DNA from: Nemertoderma westbladi
Taxonomy: Eukaryota > Xenacoelomorpha > Nemertodermatida > Nemertodermatidae
Assembly (NCBI GenBank): GCA_032718475.1
Contig: JAUCBJ010002541.1
Location: 1-42,943, forward strand
Direction of reading: 5' to 3'
Length of the DNA: 42,943 nt
The stretch's first letter is position 1. Every line of letters begins with the position of its first letter. Under the pieces are notes generated by a model. The model was not told the origin of the DNA, searched no databases, and saw only the letters and a list, made by a program, of their open reading frames with translations. Position numbers and translations under genes: made by a program. Shown in pieces: positions 29,995-40,085 of this stretch.

Positions 29995-31099
29995 CTAATA
30001 ACTTACTGTAGGACTATTGTACCTATTTTTACATTGCACACGGAGGTGAGATTTAACTGCAGATTTAAAAGAATGTTGATTATTTAGGTTTTTAATTTCA
30101 TTAGGTAGAGCGTTCCAATTTTTAATGCTGTTAAGGGGGGGGTACACCATTTTCGGACAACTCTTCGATTTATCACTCTCAGCGTTTCAAAATTGTTTGA
30201 TTTTGGCTAAAATTTGGCATATAGGTGCCTAAGATGCTATTCTACATGACAGAAAATTTTTTTTTTTCGCTATTTAATATTAGTTAATACTAGTTAACAA
30301 CAAAAAAAACTTGGTTGCGCTTAAAACCCTAAGGCTTTTACAGTTTTGAACCTAATCACATGAAAGTTTTTTTATATGGTAAATCAAAGATGGGGCAACA
30401 TAACTATCAGGCGAAATTTTGTTAAAATAATTCTGCTCCGCTAGGTGGCGCTGCAAATTTATGCAAATTTTTAGGTTTTTTATAAATAGTATTAAATTTT
30501 ATTAACAAAAAATTTCGAAAAGTTGCCTGATACTTTTATGCAGGGTGGCTATCTAGACACCCACAGGAAGTTTCAGACTAATTACTCAAAAATTGTAGAA
30601 GTAGTAGGGTTTTGAAGTTGACAATTTCATGAAAAAAATATTTGGAGATAATCGACCTTTCATTATACATAGTAATAGTAATTTCAATAGGATTCCGTAA
30701 ATGGAAATTTACATAACTTGAAAACTAAAAGAGCTATTAAATAGCGGTTTTCAGATTTGGAAACACCATTCAATGGTGCATTACAATATTCCATAAAAAA
30801 AAATTTCGACATATTTTGGACCAAAATGGTGTACCCCCCCCCTTAAAAAAGAAAGTATCAGATTCAAAGGATTTACAATTCGGGAGGTAGAAGTTTGAAG
30901 CACTAGCTCTGGTACTGTAAGAGTGTGTATCGCGTACTCTGTTGAATTGTTGTTTTAGGTAATAGGGACATTTACCATTATACACTTTATGCACATGGTT
31001 AAGGCGTAGCTGCTTAACTCTAATATCTAAGTTAAGTAGTCCAGATTCAGAAAAGTCATCTGGAGTTAGGTGGTGCCTAGGTTTGTAGTCTTTAATCAA
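29995..31099 (-). pseudogene. CR1-group LINE C-terminal domain, split by a MITE
   Basis: After the nonsense codon at 31100 the same frame continues with KDYKPRHHLTPDDF, LRLNHVHKVYNGKCPYYL and ESDTFFF. It is interrupted at the TTAA (30843) and resumes beyond 30134 with NWNALPNEIKNLNN and FKSAVKSHLRVQC before a stop. This is the usual C-terminal region of CR1-like ORF2. Taking out the MITE with one TTAA joins the halves in frame, so the MITE arrived without other damage at this point. Coding is lost through the insertion. Confidence 0.86.
30135..30842. mobile_element. TTAA-flanked MITE inside the CR1-group LINE
   Basis: The termini GGGGGGGGTACACCATTTT (30135 on) and AAAATGGTGTACCCCC (ending 30842) are inverted repeats of about 20 bp. 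TTAA lies on both sides (30131-30134 and 30843-30846). The 708-bp interior is AT-rich and has no transposase frame. It differs in sequence from the TTAA element at 17091-18364, although both have G/C homopolymers at their ends. Confidence 0.9.
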
Positions 31100-32260
31100 T
31101 CATACTACTTTATTCTGAGCTACTTGTAATTTACATTTAAGCTGTTTGGTTAAGCCTTCATACCAAGAAGGGCACGCATAGTCCATGTGACACTGTATTA
31201 AAGAAGAGCAAAGTAACTTGCGAGAGTCAGTGTTTAAACTATTTTTATTTCTGTATAGAAACCTAAGTCTACTGTTAACTTTCGAGAAAATATTTTTCAC
31301 TGTGCTTTCTCCTGATAAGCAGTTATCCAATATGGCGCCTAAATATTTAACTTCCTTTTTATTTTCAATCTTATGTCCATTACTAGTGACTTCAAACTTA
31401 GTTACCTTCTTTAACTTTCTTTTGGAAACTAACAAAATACTTTCAGTCTTACCGTAGTGAATGGATAGCTTATTATCAACCAACAACTCATTACAGGATT
31501 CTAGAACTGCACTTCTTTTGGAAACTAACAAAATACTTTCAGTCTTACCGTAGTGAATGGATAGCTTATTATCAACCAACAACTCATTACAGGATTCTAG
31601 AACTGCACTTAACTTTTGGGAAATTTGGATAGGATCTTTATGAGAGAAAATAAGAGCACTATCGTCGGCATATAAAATGAGTTTAAAATCGGGATCTATA
31701 CTACTTATCATATCATTTACATAGCATACAAAAACCAGAGGACCTAATATACTACCTTGCGGTACACCACAGGTAATCTCTTGTACAGTAGACTGCGATT
31801 TGCTAATGACTACAGTTTGACCTCTGTCTGACAGGTAGGACTTGAACCAGTCTATAGAACCTACACCCATCAGGCCTAACTTACCAAGCAGAATTTCGTG
31901 ATCTACAGTATCGAAAGCGTTTTGTAGGTCCAACATTACCATACCAGTATATAAACCCTTTGCGTTATTACATCTAATTGTATCAGTTAAGTTAATAAGG
32001 CAGGTGTCTGTAGAATATGATTTACGAAAACCGGACTGAAGTTCATAGATCAGATTTAGCCTACTAAGATGTGCTTCCAGCTGTAGAAAAACAGAACGTT
32101 CTAGAATTTTAGATACAATACTTAAGATACTAACAGGTCTGTAATTACAGGGTTCTACTTTACTATTCTTTTTATACAGAGGAACAACCTTAGCTAATTC
32201 CAGTTCGTCTGGTACTACATTATCTACGAAAGAGTAATTAATAATAAAAGTAATAGGCAC
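31100..32260 (-). pseudogene. CR1-group LINE reverse transcriptase (386-codon open piece)
   Basis: Residues 108-120 read [13 protein letters not shown] (motif A), residues 165-173 read GVPQGSILG (motif B), and residues 196-200 read LYADD (motif C), so all three catalytic aspartates are present. Upstream blocks include [16 protein letters not shown] and [13 protein letters not shown]. Residues 218-249 are repeated exactly at 250-281 by a 96-bp tandem duplication just after the palm. The frame ends at TGA where an Arg codon is expected (QNKVV, then LIKDYKPR in the same frame). The preceding endonuclease frame is joined by a frameshift near 32330. As it stands it cannot be a full ORF2. Confidence 0.9.
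31419..31610 (-). repeat. 96-bp tandem duplication within the LINE reverse transcriptase
   Basis: CTTTTGGAAACTAACAAAAT and the 76 bp that follow recur 96 bp later with no visible difference. This adds 32 residues in frame ([15 protein letters not shown]...). The identity implies a recent event relative to the decay of the element. Confidence 0.92.
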
Positions 32261-32307
32261 TTTAAGTACTTCAGCACCATCCTTAAGAAAACTGGCAGGT
32301 ATTAGGT

Positions 32308-33318
32308 CTAGACCGGTACTTTTTGAGGCTGATAGGTAGAGAGGTAGAGAGGTAGATTTTTAAAAACGAAATCCTCAGAAACGGGTTTTAAAAATAACTT
32401 TTCTGAATTTTGTAACTTTTCTAAATAAAAATTATTTAGAGTTTCGGACCCTATACTATATTTATTACTTGATAACGGTAACTTCTTAACTAAATTAGAG
32501 GCAACATTAGTAAAATAATTATTAAATAAATTACTAACTAGAGTATGATCATGAATCAGCTCACCCTTATCTTGCAGAACAAAATTCGATTTAGATTTAA
32601 GGTTTTTATAACCTAAAGATTTTAGGGTAGACCATAGACTTTTAGGATTATCTTTATTCTCACTTATTTTGTTGTACAAATATTCAGATTTCGCTTTTTT
32701 TATTTCCCGTTGGACAAGGTTTCGATATTTGCAGTAATTATTATAATCAGCTAAAACACGGTATTTCCTAAATTTATACAAATAGTTATCTCTTTCTCTG
32801 ATATTACTAATATTACCCGAGGTCATCCAGGGCTCAGTGCGTTGTTTAAGACTAATTTCTTTAATTGGTGCTACAGTATTAAGTGCCTTTAGAAATATAT
32901 CTTTAAAAACAGTGTACGCCAGGTTAATGTCAGCGGCCTTAAAACAGGGTTCCCAGTCAGAATTAACTAACAAACTTAAAAAGCGTTCCTTGCTGTAATT
33001 TTTCATAGACCTAACTCTAACTGTTTTATGATCCCCGAAAAAAGATTTTTTTGTCTTTCTTGTGCAAAAAACTATAAAATGATCGCTTAGACCTATAGGT
33101 AAAACCCCAGATTGAGAAATAATACCGGTATTATTACAAAGGATATGATCTAGTAAAGTAGAAGTTTTATTGGTAATTCTGGTAGAATCTCGAATAATTT
33201 GTTTTAAACCAAACAAATTTAAAATACTTTGGTACCGTTTACAGATGGGGGATGCTTTGTGATGGTAACAGATATATTTCACAGTCTCACCTAAGATTAC
33301 ATAAAATTGTATTTTCAA
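32308..33318 (-). pseudogene. CR1-group LINE endonuclease C-terminal part and linker
   Basis: The 336-codon frame begins in the endonuclease at a block equivalent to ILGDFN (here YVILGETVKY, so the Asp-x-Asn is lost). It continues with GLKQIIRDSTRI and TLLDHILCNN, then GLSDHFIVFCTRK with the catalytic SDH. It ends in the linker to reverse transcriptase at 32308. A CTACCTCT microsatellite expansion near 32330-32345 causes the frame break, because [18 protein letters not shown] continues in another frame. The N-terminal half of the endonuclease lies in the previous feature by a frameshift near 33300. Confidence 0.87.
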
Positions 33319-34045
33319 AATTTTGCAAAAAATCTGATTGTTTAGGGGGCCGATATAAGGTACCGATTAAAATAGGTTTAGTTTTAGGAAGTAAAAGTTC
33401 CACCAGTAAAACTTCGTCACAAGTCTCTAAATCTTCCCTACGATTAAAAGCTAAATCACATCGAATGTAAGTACAGACACCACCACCGTGTCTGTCCCTA
33501 TCCTTACGTGAAACTACGTAATTATCAATATAAATTTCTACATCAGAAATGCTATCATAGAGCCAAGTTTTAGAGATTGTTAAAACTGCTGGGTTGGATT
33601 TATTGATTAAAATACGAATTTCGGAAAGTTTGTGAAGCAGAGATCGTGCATTTAAATGCAAAAAATGCAGACCTTTTTTCTTAAAAAATTTAAAAGTTTC
33701 ACTCTCAGCATCACTTGGAGTTTGCAGAGGCGATGTGAGGAATGAATCGTCGGTTTCTGATTCTAAAATAGTATCATGAAAGGGAAGTTCGGTAAAAATA
33801 CAGCTATTGCAGAGAAAACTTGGCTCAAGATTGTTTCTGGTGGAGAATAAATTACTGCTTTTCCTACGGTAACATTTTAAATGTACAAATATGTCACAAC
33901 TCTCGCATTGGACGATCTTACTCCGAGAGTTTGTTCCTCGTTGACAGACGGGACAGTTGATCTTCGGTGCCCGCGTCCTGCTGGGTCCTGGGTTGGTCTC
34001 AATATCCCCAGCCAGAGACAGGAGACAGAGTTTGGCGCCTCTAGT
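33287..34045 (-). pseudogene. CR1-group LINE N-terminus: 2A-like motif, PHD-like finger, endonuclease start
   Basis: An open frame of about 250 codons runs from a TGA at 34046-34048 to 33287. It starts with LLSLAGDIETNPGP, a match to the 2A ribosome-skipping consensus D-x-E-x-NPGP. Next is a zinc finger with CPVC, QCESC, FVHLKC and FLCNSC, resembling PHD-type fingers found in CR1-group ORFs. Then comes HLNARSLLHKLSEIRIL, with KTWLYDS and RHGGGVCTYIR, which is the first half of the AP-endonuclease. No in-frame ATG lies upstream of the 2A motif before the stop, so the true start is lost or mutated. 2A-like peptides are known in APE-type LINEs of invertebrates. Confidence 0.86.
33983..34006 (-). 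other. 2A-like ribosome-skipping motif DIETNPGP
   Basis: The eight codons read Asp-Ile-Glu-Thr-Asn-Pro-Gly-Pro, preceded by a short hydrophobic LLSLAG stretch. This fits D-(V/I)-E-x-N-P-G-P exactly. In the known family the ribosome fails to join the final Gly-Pro and releases the upstream peptide. Confidence 0.9.
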
Positions 34046-34048
34046 TCA

Positions 34049-34945
34049 TGGAGAGGAGACCCAAGATCTTCTTCCCCGACGAGAGCAGTAGAGGCTAAAT
34101 CCACTCATCGACCATATCTCTGTCGATTCGGCGCAGGCAGTTCGAAACGGTAGTGACAGGGTGTTCCGCAAACCAGTCCAATACATGCATTAGGTGCGTT
34201 GCAGGGTTACCCCGCGGATCGGATGGTTCTGCCACAACGAAACGGCCCAGGACAATGAAAACTGTGGAGATTAAGAACGGTGACATTGTGCTGTCTGGCT
34301 GTAGTCTGACTCAAAGGATAAAAACTGTATAGGCCTAGTACCGGTATCTTTCTTGGTCTTATTGTCGGCAGGCCTACAGCTAACCGGTGCATCAACGCAA
34401 GTGGAGAGCTCGTTGATATTCATCGACAGAGCCACCCTGGGTCTCAAAATACTGAGACTGATGGCGGTATTGATCTACAATCTGAATCCACCTGCTGGCA
34501 AGCTTATTGACTTTTCACCTCATATCTACAGTACACTGACCTTGTTGAGTTGTCATAGCGACTGATTCCAGCTCCGATATACCAGCTTCCATATTGTGGT
34601 ATAGTTGGCCCAGTCCATGATTGATAGTCAGGATGTCGACCTTGCTTGCTGGGACGACATCAGATTGGCGTTGGTGGTATGATTTCCTTCGTTCACCGCT
34701 GGCATTCGCACCATGGTCGGCATTCTCTCAACGTAGTGAGTGCTGCGAGGAGTGTCCCTGACTCAAAGCGACCCTTGAACCAGACTTCTCGCTTCCGTGA
34801 GAAAGTTGGTTGTTGTCTAAGGTTATGGTGGTTAACAGTGGTGGTTCAATATCAGCTGTAGTCACTATCGTCGTGGTGGTGTCGACGTTGGTTGTCTCCT
34901 CTCTAGCAACCACTGAATCAGGGGGGCTATGAATAGTGGACATTA
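34049..34945 (-). other. Region upstream of the LINE; possible ORF1 remnant
   Basis: On the minus strand, 34943-34728 is open for 71 codons (MSTIHSPPDSVVAREE..., Thr-rich). A shifted frame just after it reads VDILTINHGLGQLYHNMEAG, which is protein-like. Together they could be a decayed LINE ORF1 or an unrelated host fragment. No known motif is present. Confidence 0.3.
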
Positions 34946-35797
34946 TTTGTTAGCGATTAGAAATATTTCATAGGTCTGCCAAAATCAATTAATTTAATTA
35001 AATTTTTCAGATTTTTACACGGATTTTTTTTTAAGTATTTATTTGTATAAACTTAAGTTACCCACTTGACTGGCAATCTGAAAAAATAACTTAAGTAAAT
35101 ATTAAATTTAATTAAATGTAATAAATTTGTCAGTGATACACCACAAATGCATATCACTTATGTTATCAATAGGGGGATTAGAGACAATATTTAGATAATA
35201 AATTGTCTGGCTAGCTAAACCTGAACGTTGCCTAGACTTAGCTATACAATGTGTGTAATATTAGAAACGGAAATATAGCATTAGCTTTAAAACTAATCTA
35301 TTGTTGTCGGTGGTGCCTCCTACAATAGAAAAAGAGTCAGAATATAAATTATGTACCTAACTTCCAAAAAGAAAATTAAGATCAGAAAAAGTTGCAAATT
35401 ATACTTTAAGGGATTCAGACCTGACCCCAGTCCTAAAAAGGGCTTGGTTTACTAGTAAACACGTAGTAAATCAGGATAATCGTAGTGGTACCTTCTTACC
35501 CTCCGGTAATCGCGTGGAATGTAATATCCTCTTGCAGACCAATCTGGCCCAAAAGTAGTCCTAGCCCAATCAGATCTCCGGTCCCCAAGACCGGTTCGTA
35601 GTGATTTGGGACCACCGAACAAGGAAGGAGAAGGTAGGAATAAATGCTTGAGAGGCTAGGAAAATGAAGCAAAAATCCAGCCAACAGTACCGATTGCACC
35701 ACAATCAATAGCATAAGGTGATACTTAGCCAGTTTCCTTTTCATCTCAGTTTGTAGATGACTTTCGAAACAGAACGAGTTTGAGGAAGAGTTAAGCG
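34946..35797. other. Unassigned sequence
   Basis: The stretch is AT-rich up to about 35400, then GC-neutral. I see no gene, inverted termini or tandem repeat. Confidence 0.45.
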
Positions 35798-36295
35798 TTG
35801 AGAAACAGCATTGAGAAACAGCGTTGAGAAACAGCAATGAGAAACAGCGATGAAAAACGCGATGAGAAACAGCGTTGAGAAACAGAGTTGAGAAACAGCG
35901 TTAAGAAACAGCGTTGAGAAACAGCATTGAGAAACAGTGTTGAGAAACAGCGTGAGAAACAGCATTGAGAAACAGCGTTGAGAAACAGTGTTGAGAAACT
36001 GCGTTGAGAAACAGCGTTGAGAAACAGCATTGAGAAACAGCATTGAGAAACAGCGTTGAGAAACAGCATTGAGAAACAGCGTTGAGAAACACTGTTGAGA
36101 ACCAGCGATGAGAAACAGCGATGAGAAACAGCGATGAGAAACAGCATTGAGAAACAGCATTGAGAAACAGCGTTGAGAAACAGCGATGAGAAACAGCAAT
36201 GAGAAACAGCATTAAGAAACAGCATTGAGAAACAGCAATGAGAAACAGTGATGAGAAACAGCGTTGAGAAACAGCATTGAGAAACAGCGCTGAGA
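35798..36295. repeat. 13-bp minisatellite (about 38 units)
   Basis: The unit TTGAGAAACAGCG, with variation mostly at the last two and first two bases, repeats for about 500 bp with a few indels. Because 13 is not divisible by 3, all three minus-strand frames read the same 13-residue repeat (LFLNAVSQRCFS-like), and each stays open for 139-171 codons. These frames are a by-product of the repeat, not genes. Confidence 0.93.
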
Positions 36296-36330
36296 AAATT
36301 GAACACTTATCCGCATTCAACTATTTCTTA

Positions 36331-36377
36331 CTATACACAATTCCGGGTGTAATCCAGGCTCCTTTACTAAGTGTTGC
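36331..36377. repeat. 47-bp repeat shared with 16012-16058
   Basis: This is the second copy of the CTATACACAATTCC...AAGTGTTGC sequence, again just upstream of an RTE-like LINE insertion. Confidence 0.85.
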
Positions 36378-36415
36378 CAACAACAGTAAGCTGACATTGT
36401 AGTTAACTGTTCATT

Positions 36416-36428
36416 ATGAAGCCTAACA
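36416..36428. other. Left target-site duplication of the long RTE-like LINE
   Basis: ATGAAGCCTAACA is repeated at 37929-37941 immediately after the LINE tail CCTAGTAGT. The first ATG of the LINE reading frame lies in this duplicated target DNA. Confidence 0.9.
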
Positions 36429-37891
36429 TTGAGAAACAACCTGAGTGTTTAAAGCTCATCTATCCCATCATAGTAGACATGTACCGAACAACAAGAGTCC
36501 CACAAGAAATGAAAACAAATATGTTGGTGCCAGTTCCTAAGAAGGGCAACCTAACACTCTATGGTTCTTTTCGGGGAATCTCATTGATCTCGATTGCTGC
36601 AAAGCTATACAATAGGATTCTATTAAATCGCATCAGGGATCCCATTGAGAGACTGCTCCGTGGAAATCAGAATGGGTTCCGTAAAGGTCGTGGGACCATG
36701 GAGCCCATTTTGGCACTTAGAAGGATAATTGAAGAGTTATCAAAAAAGAAAGACAGGCATCTGGCTGTTATCTTTGTTGACTTCTTCAAGGCCTTTGATT
36801 CAGTCTCTCGCTCACGTATGTTCAGCATACTTTCATTATATGGGATTCCTGATGAAATTATTGCAGCAATCAGATCAGTATACGATGGTTCGACAACATT
36901 TGTGTCTACTGTTGACGGTGACACAGAACCATTTGAAGTGTTATGGGGCGTCCTCCAAGGAGACACACTTGCACCATTCTTGTTCATTATTGTGGTTGAC
37001 TATGTTCTACGCATGTCCTTAGATCATTATAATGATGATGGGGTGATGATAACTCCACCTACTGGCTCCAGAAATCGAGGAAATCCTGCCAAGTACCTAA
37101 CTGATCTAGACTTTGCTGATGACTTAGGAGTACTCTCAGAATCATTAGAGGGAGCCCAACAGCTCCTCAGCTCATTAGAACATGCTGCTTCTAGTGTTGG
37201 TCTTTTTATTAACTCCAAAAAGACCAAAATTCTGACAGTTAACTTTGAAAGTCCTCAGCAAGTCTCTGATCGGATGAGCATAAGCTCAAAGGATGGTATG
37301 CTTGAGCATGTGGACGACTTCTGTTACCTGGGATCATGGATCCGGAAGTCAGGTGAGGACCTTCGAATACGTAAGGGAAAGGCATGGGCAGCCTTGAATA
37401 GGCTTTCCAGGATTTGGAAGTCACCGAGAATTAAACGGAAACTTAAGGTCCGATTATTTAGAGCAGCAGTAGTTCCAGTACTCCTCTATGGGAGTCCATG
37501 CTGGGCTCTAACTGCTGAGGACACCAAATCTCTGGATGGCACATTCACAAGAATGCTACGCCGGGTTCATTGTGTCAAGTACAATGCACACATCTCCAAC
37601 CAGACACTATATAACATTGGAGGTGTCTCATTGGTTCCCCCAAGCTTGACACTAGAACAAAATCGCCTCCGCTTTGCAGGACATTGCTTTCGCCGTGAGG
37701 ACCAGCCAGTGCATAATCTTGTACTTTGGCAGCCTCATGGAGTGAATAAGCATGGTGGACAGCCCATGACTTTCTTGAGACGCATCTTAAAGGACACTGG
37801 CCTTGAAGATGCGGATGATCTAGCAAATGTCATGGGTGATAGGGAGTTGTGGCGGTGCAATTTTGTTGACAAACCGGCACAGCATTCTTAA
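36416..37891 (+). pseudogene. RTE-like LINE reverse transcriptase, 5'-truncated (491-codon frame)
   Basis: The frame encodes the reverse transcriptase with FRGISLISIAAKLYNRILL, IFVDFFKAFDS (motif A, about 119-129), GVLQGDTLAP (motif B, 178-187) and LDFADD (motif C, 231-236). The C-terminal extension has VLLYGSPCWALTAEDTKSL and LRFAGHCFRRED and ends NFVDKPAQHS. The frame is uninterrupted. The endonuclease and the start of the ORF are missing: the first residues MKPN come from the target duplication, so the element lost its 5' end on insertion. The domain order and short TAG-type tail fit the RTE clade, but a phylogeny would be needed to exclude neighbouring clades. It is the best-preserved of four related pieces in the window. 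Confidence 0.88.
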
Positions 37892-37928
37892 AAATGCAGC
37901 TGCAATGCAGCATGCCGATCCTAGTAGT
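36429..37928 (+). mobile_element. 5'-truncated RTE-like LINE with a 13-bp target duplication
   Basis: The insert lies between two ATGAAGCCTAACA copies (36416-36428 and 37929-37941). It ends with GCAGCATGCCGATCCTAGTAGT, the same 3' end as at 16813 and 13869. The 1.5-kb length and exact duplication show a typical truncated target-primed insertion. Confidence 0.92.
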
Positions 37929-37982
37929 ATGAAGCCTAACACAGATAAAACGGTAGCCATGGTTACCGTTCAGTGTATAATT

Positions 37983-38077
37983 AAAGGGCCATTAAGGTGG
38001 TTCTTAAATTCAATTCGCCGCAAATTTCCCTATTATGAATCGAAATTGATAATTCCACAACTGGATTCGTGTACAGT
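37983..38077. repeat. 95-bp repeat shared with 18426-18520
   Basis: This is the second copy of the GGGCCATTAAGGTGGTTCTT sequence, 42 bp beyond the right target duplication of the LINE. Confidence 0.88.
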
Positions 38078-38639
38078 GGTGATCGTACAGTGGTACAGTT
38101 CGTGATCTATGGTATCTGTGAATCATAATGCACATTATTTTCTGTGGGATACTGTATTCTTCCCTATATGTTTTCAGGATTGGATTTGGAGTCTGGTACA
38201 CCCCTCCTGAAATGGGCTGTTGTGATGTAAAAAAAAGTCCCAGTCTACAGTTTCGACAGTGCACCCCAGGGTGGTGCTTTCCCTGATATTGCTTTCTACT
38301 CTTATCTGAAATGTTTTACTGACCTTCTGCTTACCCTCAGAGGCAGTCTGTCGTCTGTGTACTTTAAAGAATTTGGGGATACATTATTATTATTAAAATT
38401 TTTATTATTTTGTTCATACCAGTCATATGTTTATTGTTGTATCATGTACAGTATAGTCTTATTATTTTTATTAATTTTACTATTGATTATAGTTATAGTT
38501 GATTTTTCTCTTTTGCTTTAAATAGAGTTTGCTCGACTGAAGGTCAATCCGATTTCTGCTTACTCCATACAGCATTTTTGTTCTGCTTGGGCATTTTTAA
38601 GGGCTAAGGTAGTAGTAGTAGGGGCTGGTGCATTTTGTT
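38078..38639. other. Unassigned sequence
   Basis: No gene is visible. The interval 38380-38510 is strongly T- and A-rich. Confidence 0.4.
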
Positions 38640-38830
38640 ACGTTCAGCTTCACGCTGTTCTTTTGACACACATTCGGACACCTCTCGCGCTTACATTTGC
38701 CTTCATGCCGTTCCTTTTCCTCGCATTCGGCTTCATGCTGTTCCTTTTCCTCACGTTCGGCTGCGTTCTTGAGCTCGCATTCGTTACTTGCCTCGAGTTC
38801 CCTTAGGATCTCGGCCTCCTCTACTTATAT
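38640..38830 (-). pseudogene. Coiled-coil gag-like remnant
   Basis: The minus strand encodes EAEILRELEASNECELKNA and then EREEKEQHEAECEEKERHEG, a charged heptad-like stretch similar in style to the BEL/Pao Gag coiled coils in this window. Stops lie on both sides. It is short and compositionally biased, so the assignment is tentative. Confidence 0.4.
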
Positions 38831-38879
38831 TTTATTCATCTCGCACCTCGTGCTTGTATTGGTGTTGATGACATCATGG

Positions 38880-39457
38880 CTCTTATAAAGCTGGCGCTAC
38901 ACACATCCAAAGCCTGGAAAAATGCTACTGATGACAACAGAAATATTGGGTATTATTTCCTCCGGATTCATGACATTGACTGTTCCTTCCCTAATTTGCC
39001 TATTGTCCTGTTGCGCTTACTAAATATGCCCCCACACAATTAGATTTTCAGCACAAAGTTAAAAATCTTGATACATTCTGCGAAATTGTTGACCAGTTCC
39101 ATCACTTTATTGTTTTGCCAAAAATGGTTGAAGTGTTCAAAATTCATTCGACAAGTATAGATTGTTTAATATATTAGGATTAATATTACCCATTTCATTA
39201 GCTAGCTTCGCCTCCCTGGGTCTGAATGTTCGACGATAACTCCTTGCGAGTCAATCTACATCAGGGAGAGTCTGCTCGGCAGTTGGTCTCATCGTTAGAG
39301 AATGGTATATATATAAGGTATAGGCTATAAGGTATAGACTCCGTTTGTAACCTATCCACAATTCTTGTTATTTTCGGCTTTCAGAAATGTTCCATAAACC
39401 AGAAAATATGCTACCACCTTTCATGTATACCAAAAGGAGATGTGGTACAGGAGTCCT
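38880..39457. other. Unassigned sequence
   Basis: AT-rich DNA without a supported gene or repeat. Confidence 0.4.
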
Positions 39458-39905
39458 TCAGGTGCATTTAAATATATGGAGACTATAGTTTGAATGGGTG
39501 AGAGACCTTTCTGTTAGATCCTCCAACCTATAACGAAGGATATCATGAATCGTGATCTTCTCGTCATCATTAAGTTTTGTATCAAGGTCATTGTCCTTTG
39601 GCAGGTTGGGCATTGTTGGCCGCTCATCCCTATAGTTTAGGAATAACAGCCCATGATGCCAGAACATCTGGTTTTAAAGGTTTATACGGTGTATCATTCT
39701 GCGCAATATCAAATCCACTGGGTTGTCATCGGTGGGGCAGTGATACAACATTTCAAGATTAATGTTTGCTCAGATCTTACGCACTCTGTTCGCCATAAAA
39801 TTGGGGAGCGTTTGTCCTCATTATGGAGTTATCCAAAGATGACGGTTGAATCCATCTAGCAATGTATCTGCTTTATTTCCTGAATGGTATCCACTATAAA
39901 GATAT
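39458..39905 (-). pseudogene. BEL/Pao RNase H region remnant
   Basis: Three shifted minus-strand frames give MDSTVIFG then LHNEDKRSP, PNFMANRVRKI, and LYHCPTDDNPVDLI with FWHHGLLFLNYRDERPTMP. These match, in order, the DS-x-V-x-x-WL, FVANRV-x-EI, NPADL-x-SRG and W-x-GP-x-FL blocks of the BEL/Pao RNase H region. Frameshifts and stops make it non-functional. It is a third, separate BEL/Pao trace in this window. Confidence 0.75.
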
Positions 39906-40085
39906 AAGCTCGAACAGCGGCGGCAGGGGATGCGGCCTAGCCTGCGTTCTCGGGGAAGTTCGGAGGCGGCTGCAGTTCGCGCTCCTCCGCTCAAACTCCC
40001 TTTGTCTGCGTGGTGGCCGGCTACTGTGGAGGGCGCTGGGCTTTGGGGATGGTGCGGGTCTGAGGGGCAATGACCTCGCAAACCG
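39905..40085. other. Isolated GC-rich island
   Basis: About 180 bp with far higher GC than both flanks. It contains GGCGGC, GGCGGCTGCAG and CTGTGGAGGGCGCTGG. An open minus-strand frame of 92 codons crosses it but shows no recognisable domain. It may be a fragment of a GC-rich repeat. Confidence 0.5.

Larger units (their letters stand above)
29927..34045 (-). mobile_element. Decayed CR1-group LINE (2A-like, PHD-like, endonuclease, RT)
   Basis: The minus strand carries, in order, a 2A-like motif, a PHD-like zinc finger, an apurinic-type endonuclease, a reverse transcriptase with YADD and a C-terminal domain ending in WNALPNEIKNL...FKSAVKSHL, then a 3' hairpin. This architecture places it in the CR1/Rex1/L2 group of APE-type LINEs; the exact clade is uncertain. 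It has at least two frameshifts, one nonsense codon, a 96-bp internal duplication and a MITE insertion. The 5' end is not defined and may extend to about 34945. Confidence 0.88.

Noticed and set aside
35741-36320. Three long overlapping Cys/Phe/Ser-rich minus-strand frames
   Set aside because: They are translations of the 13-bp minisatellite in its three frames.
38640-39905. One BEL/Pao element joining the coiled-coil and RNase H remnants
   Set aside because: On the minus strand the coiled coil would lie downstream of RNase H, the wrong order for a collinear element.
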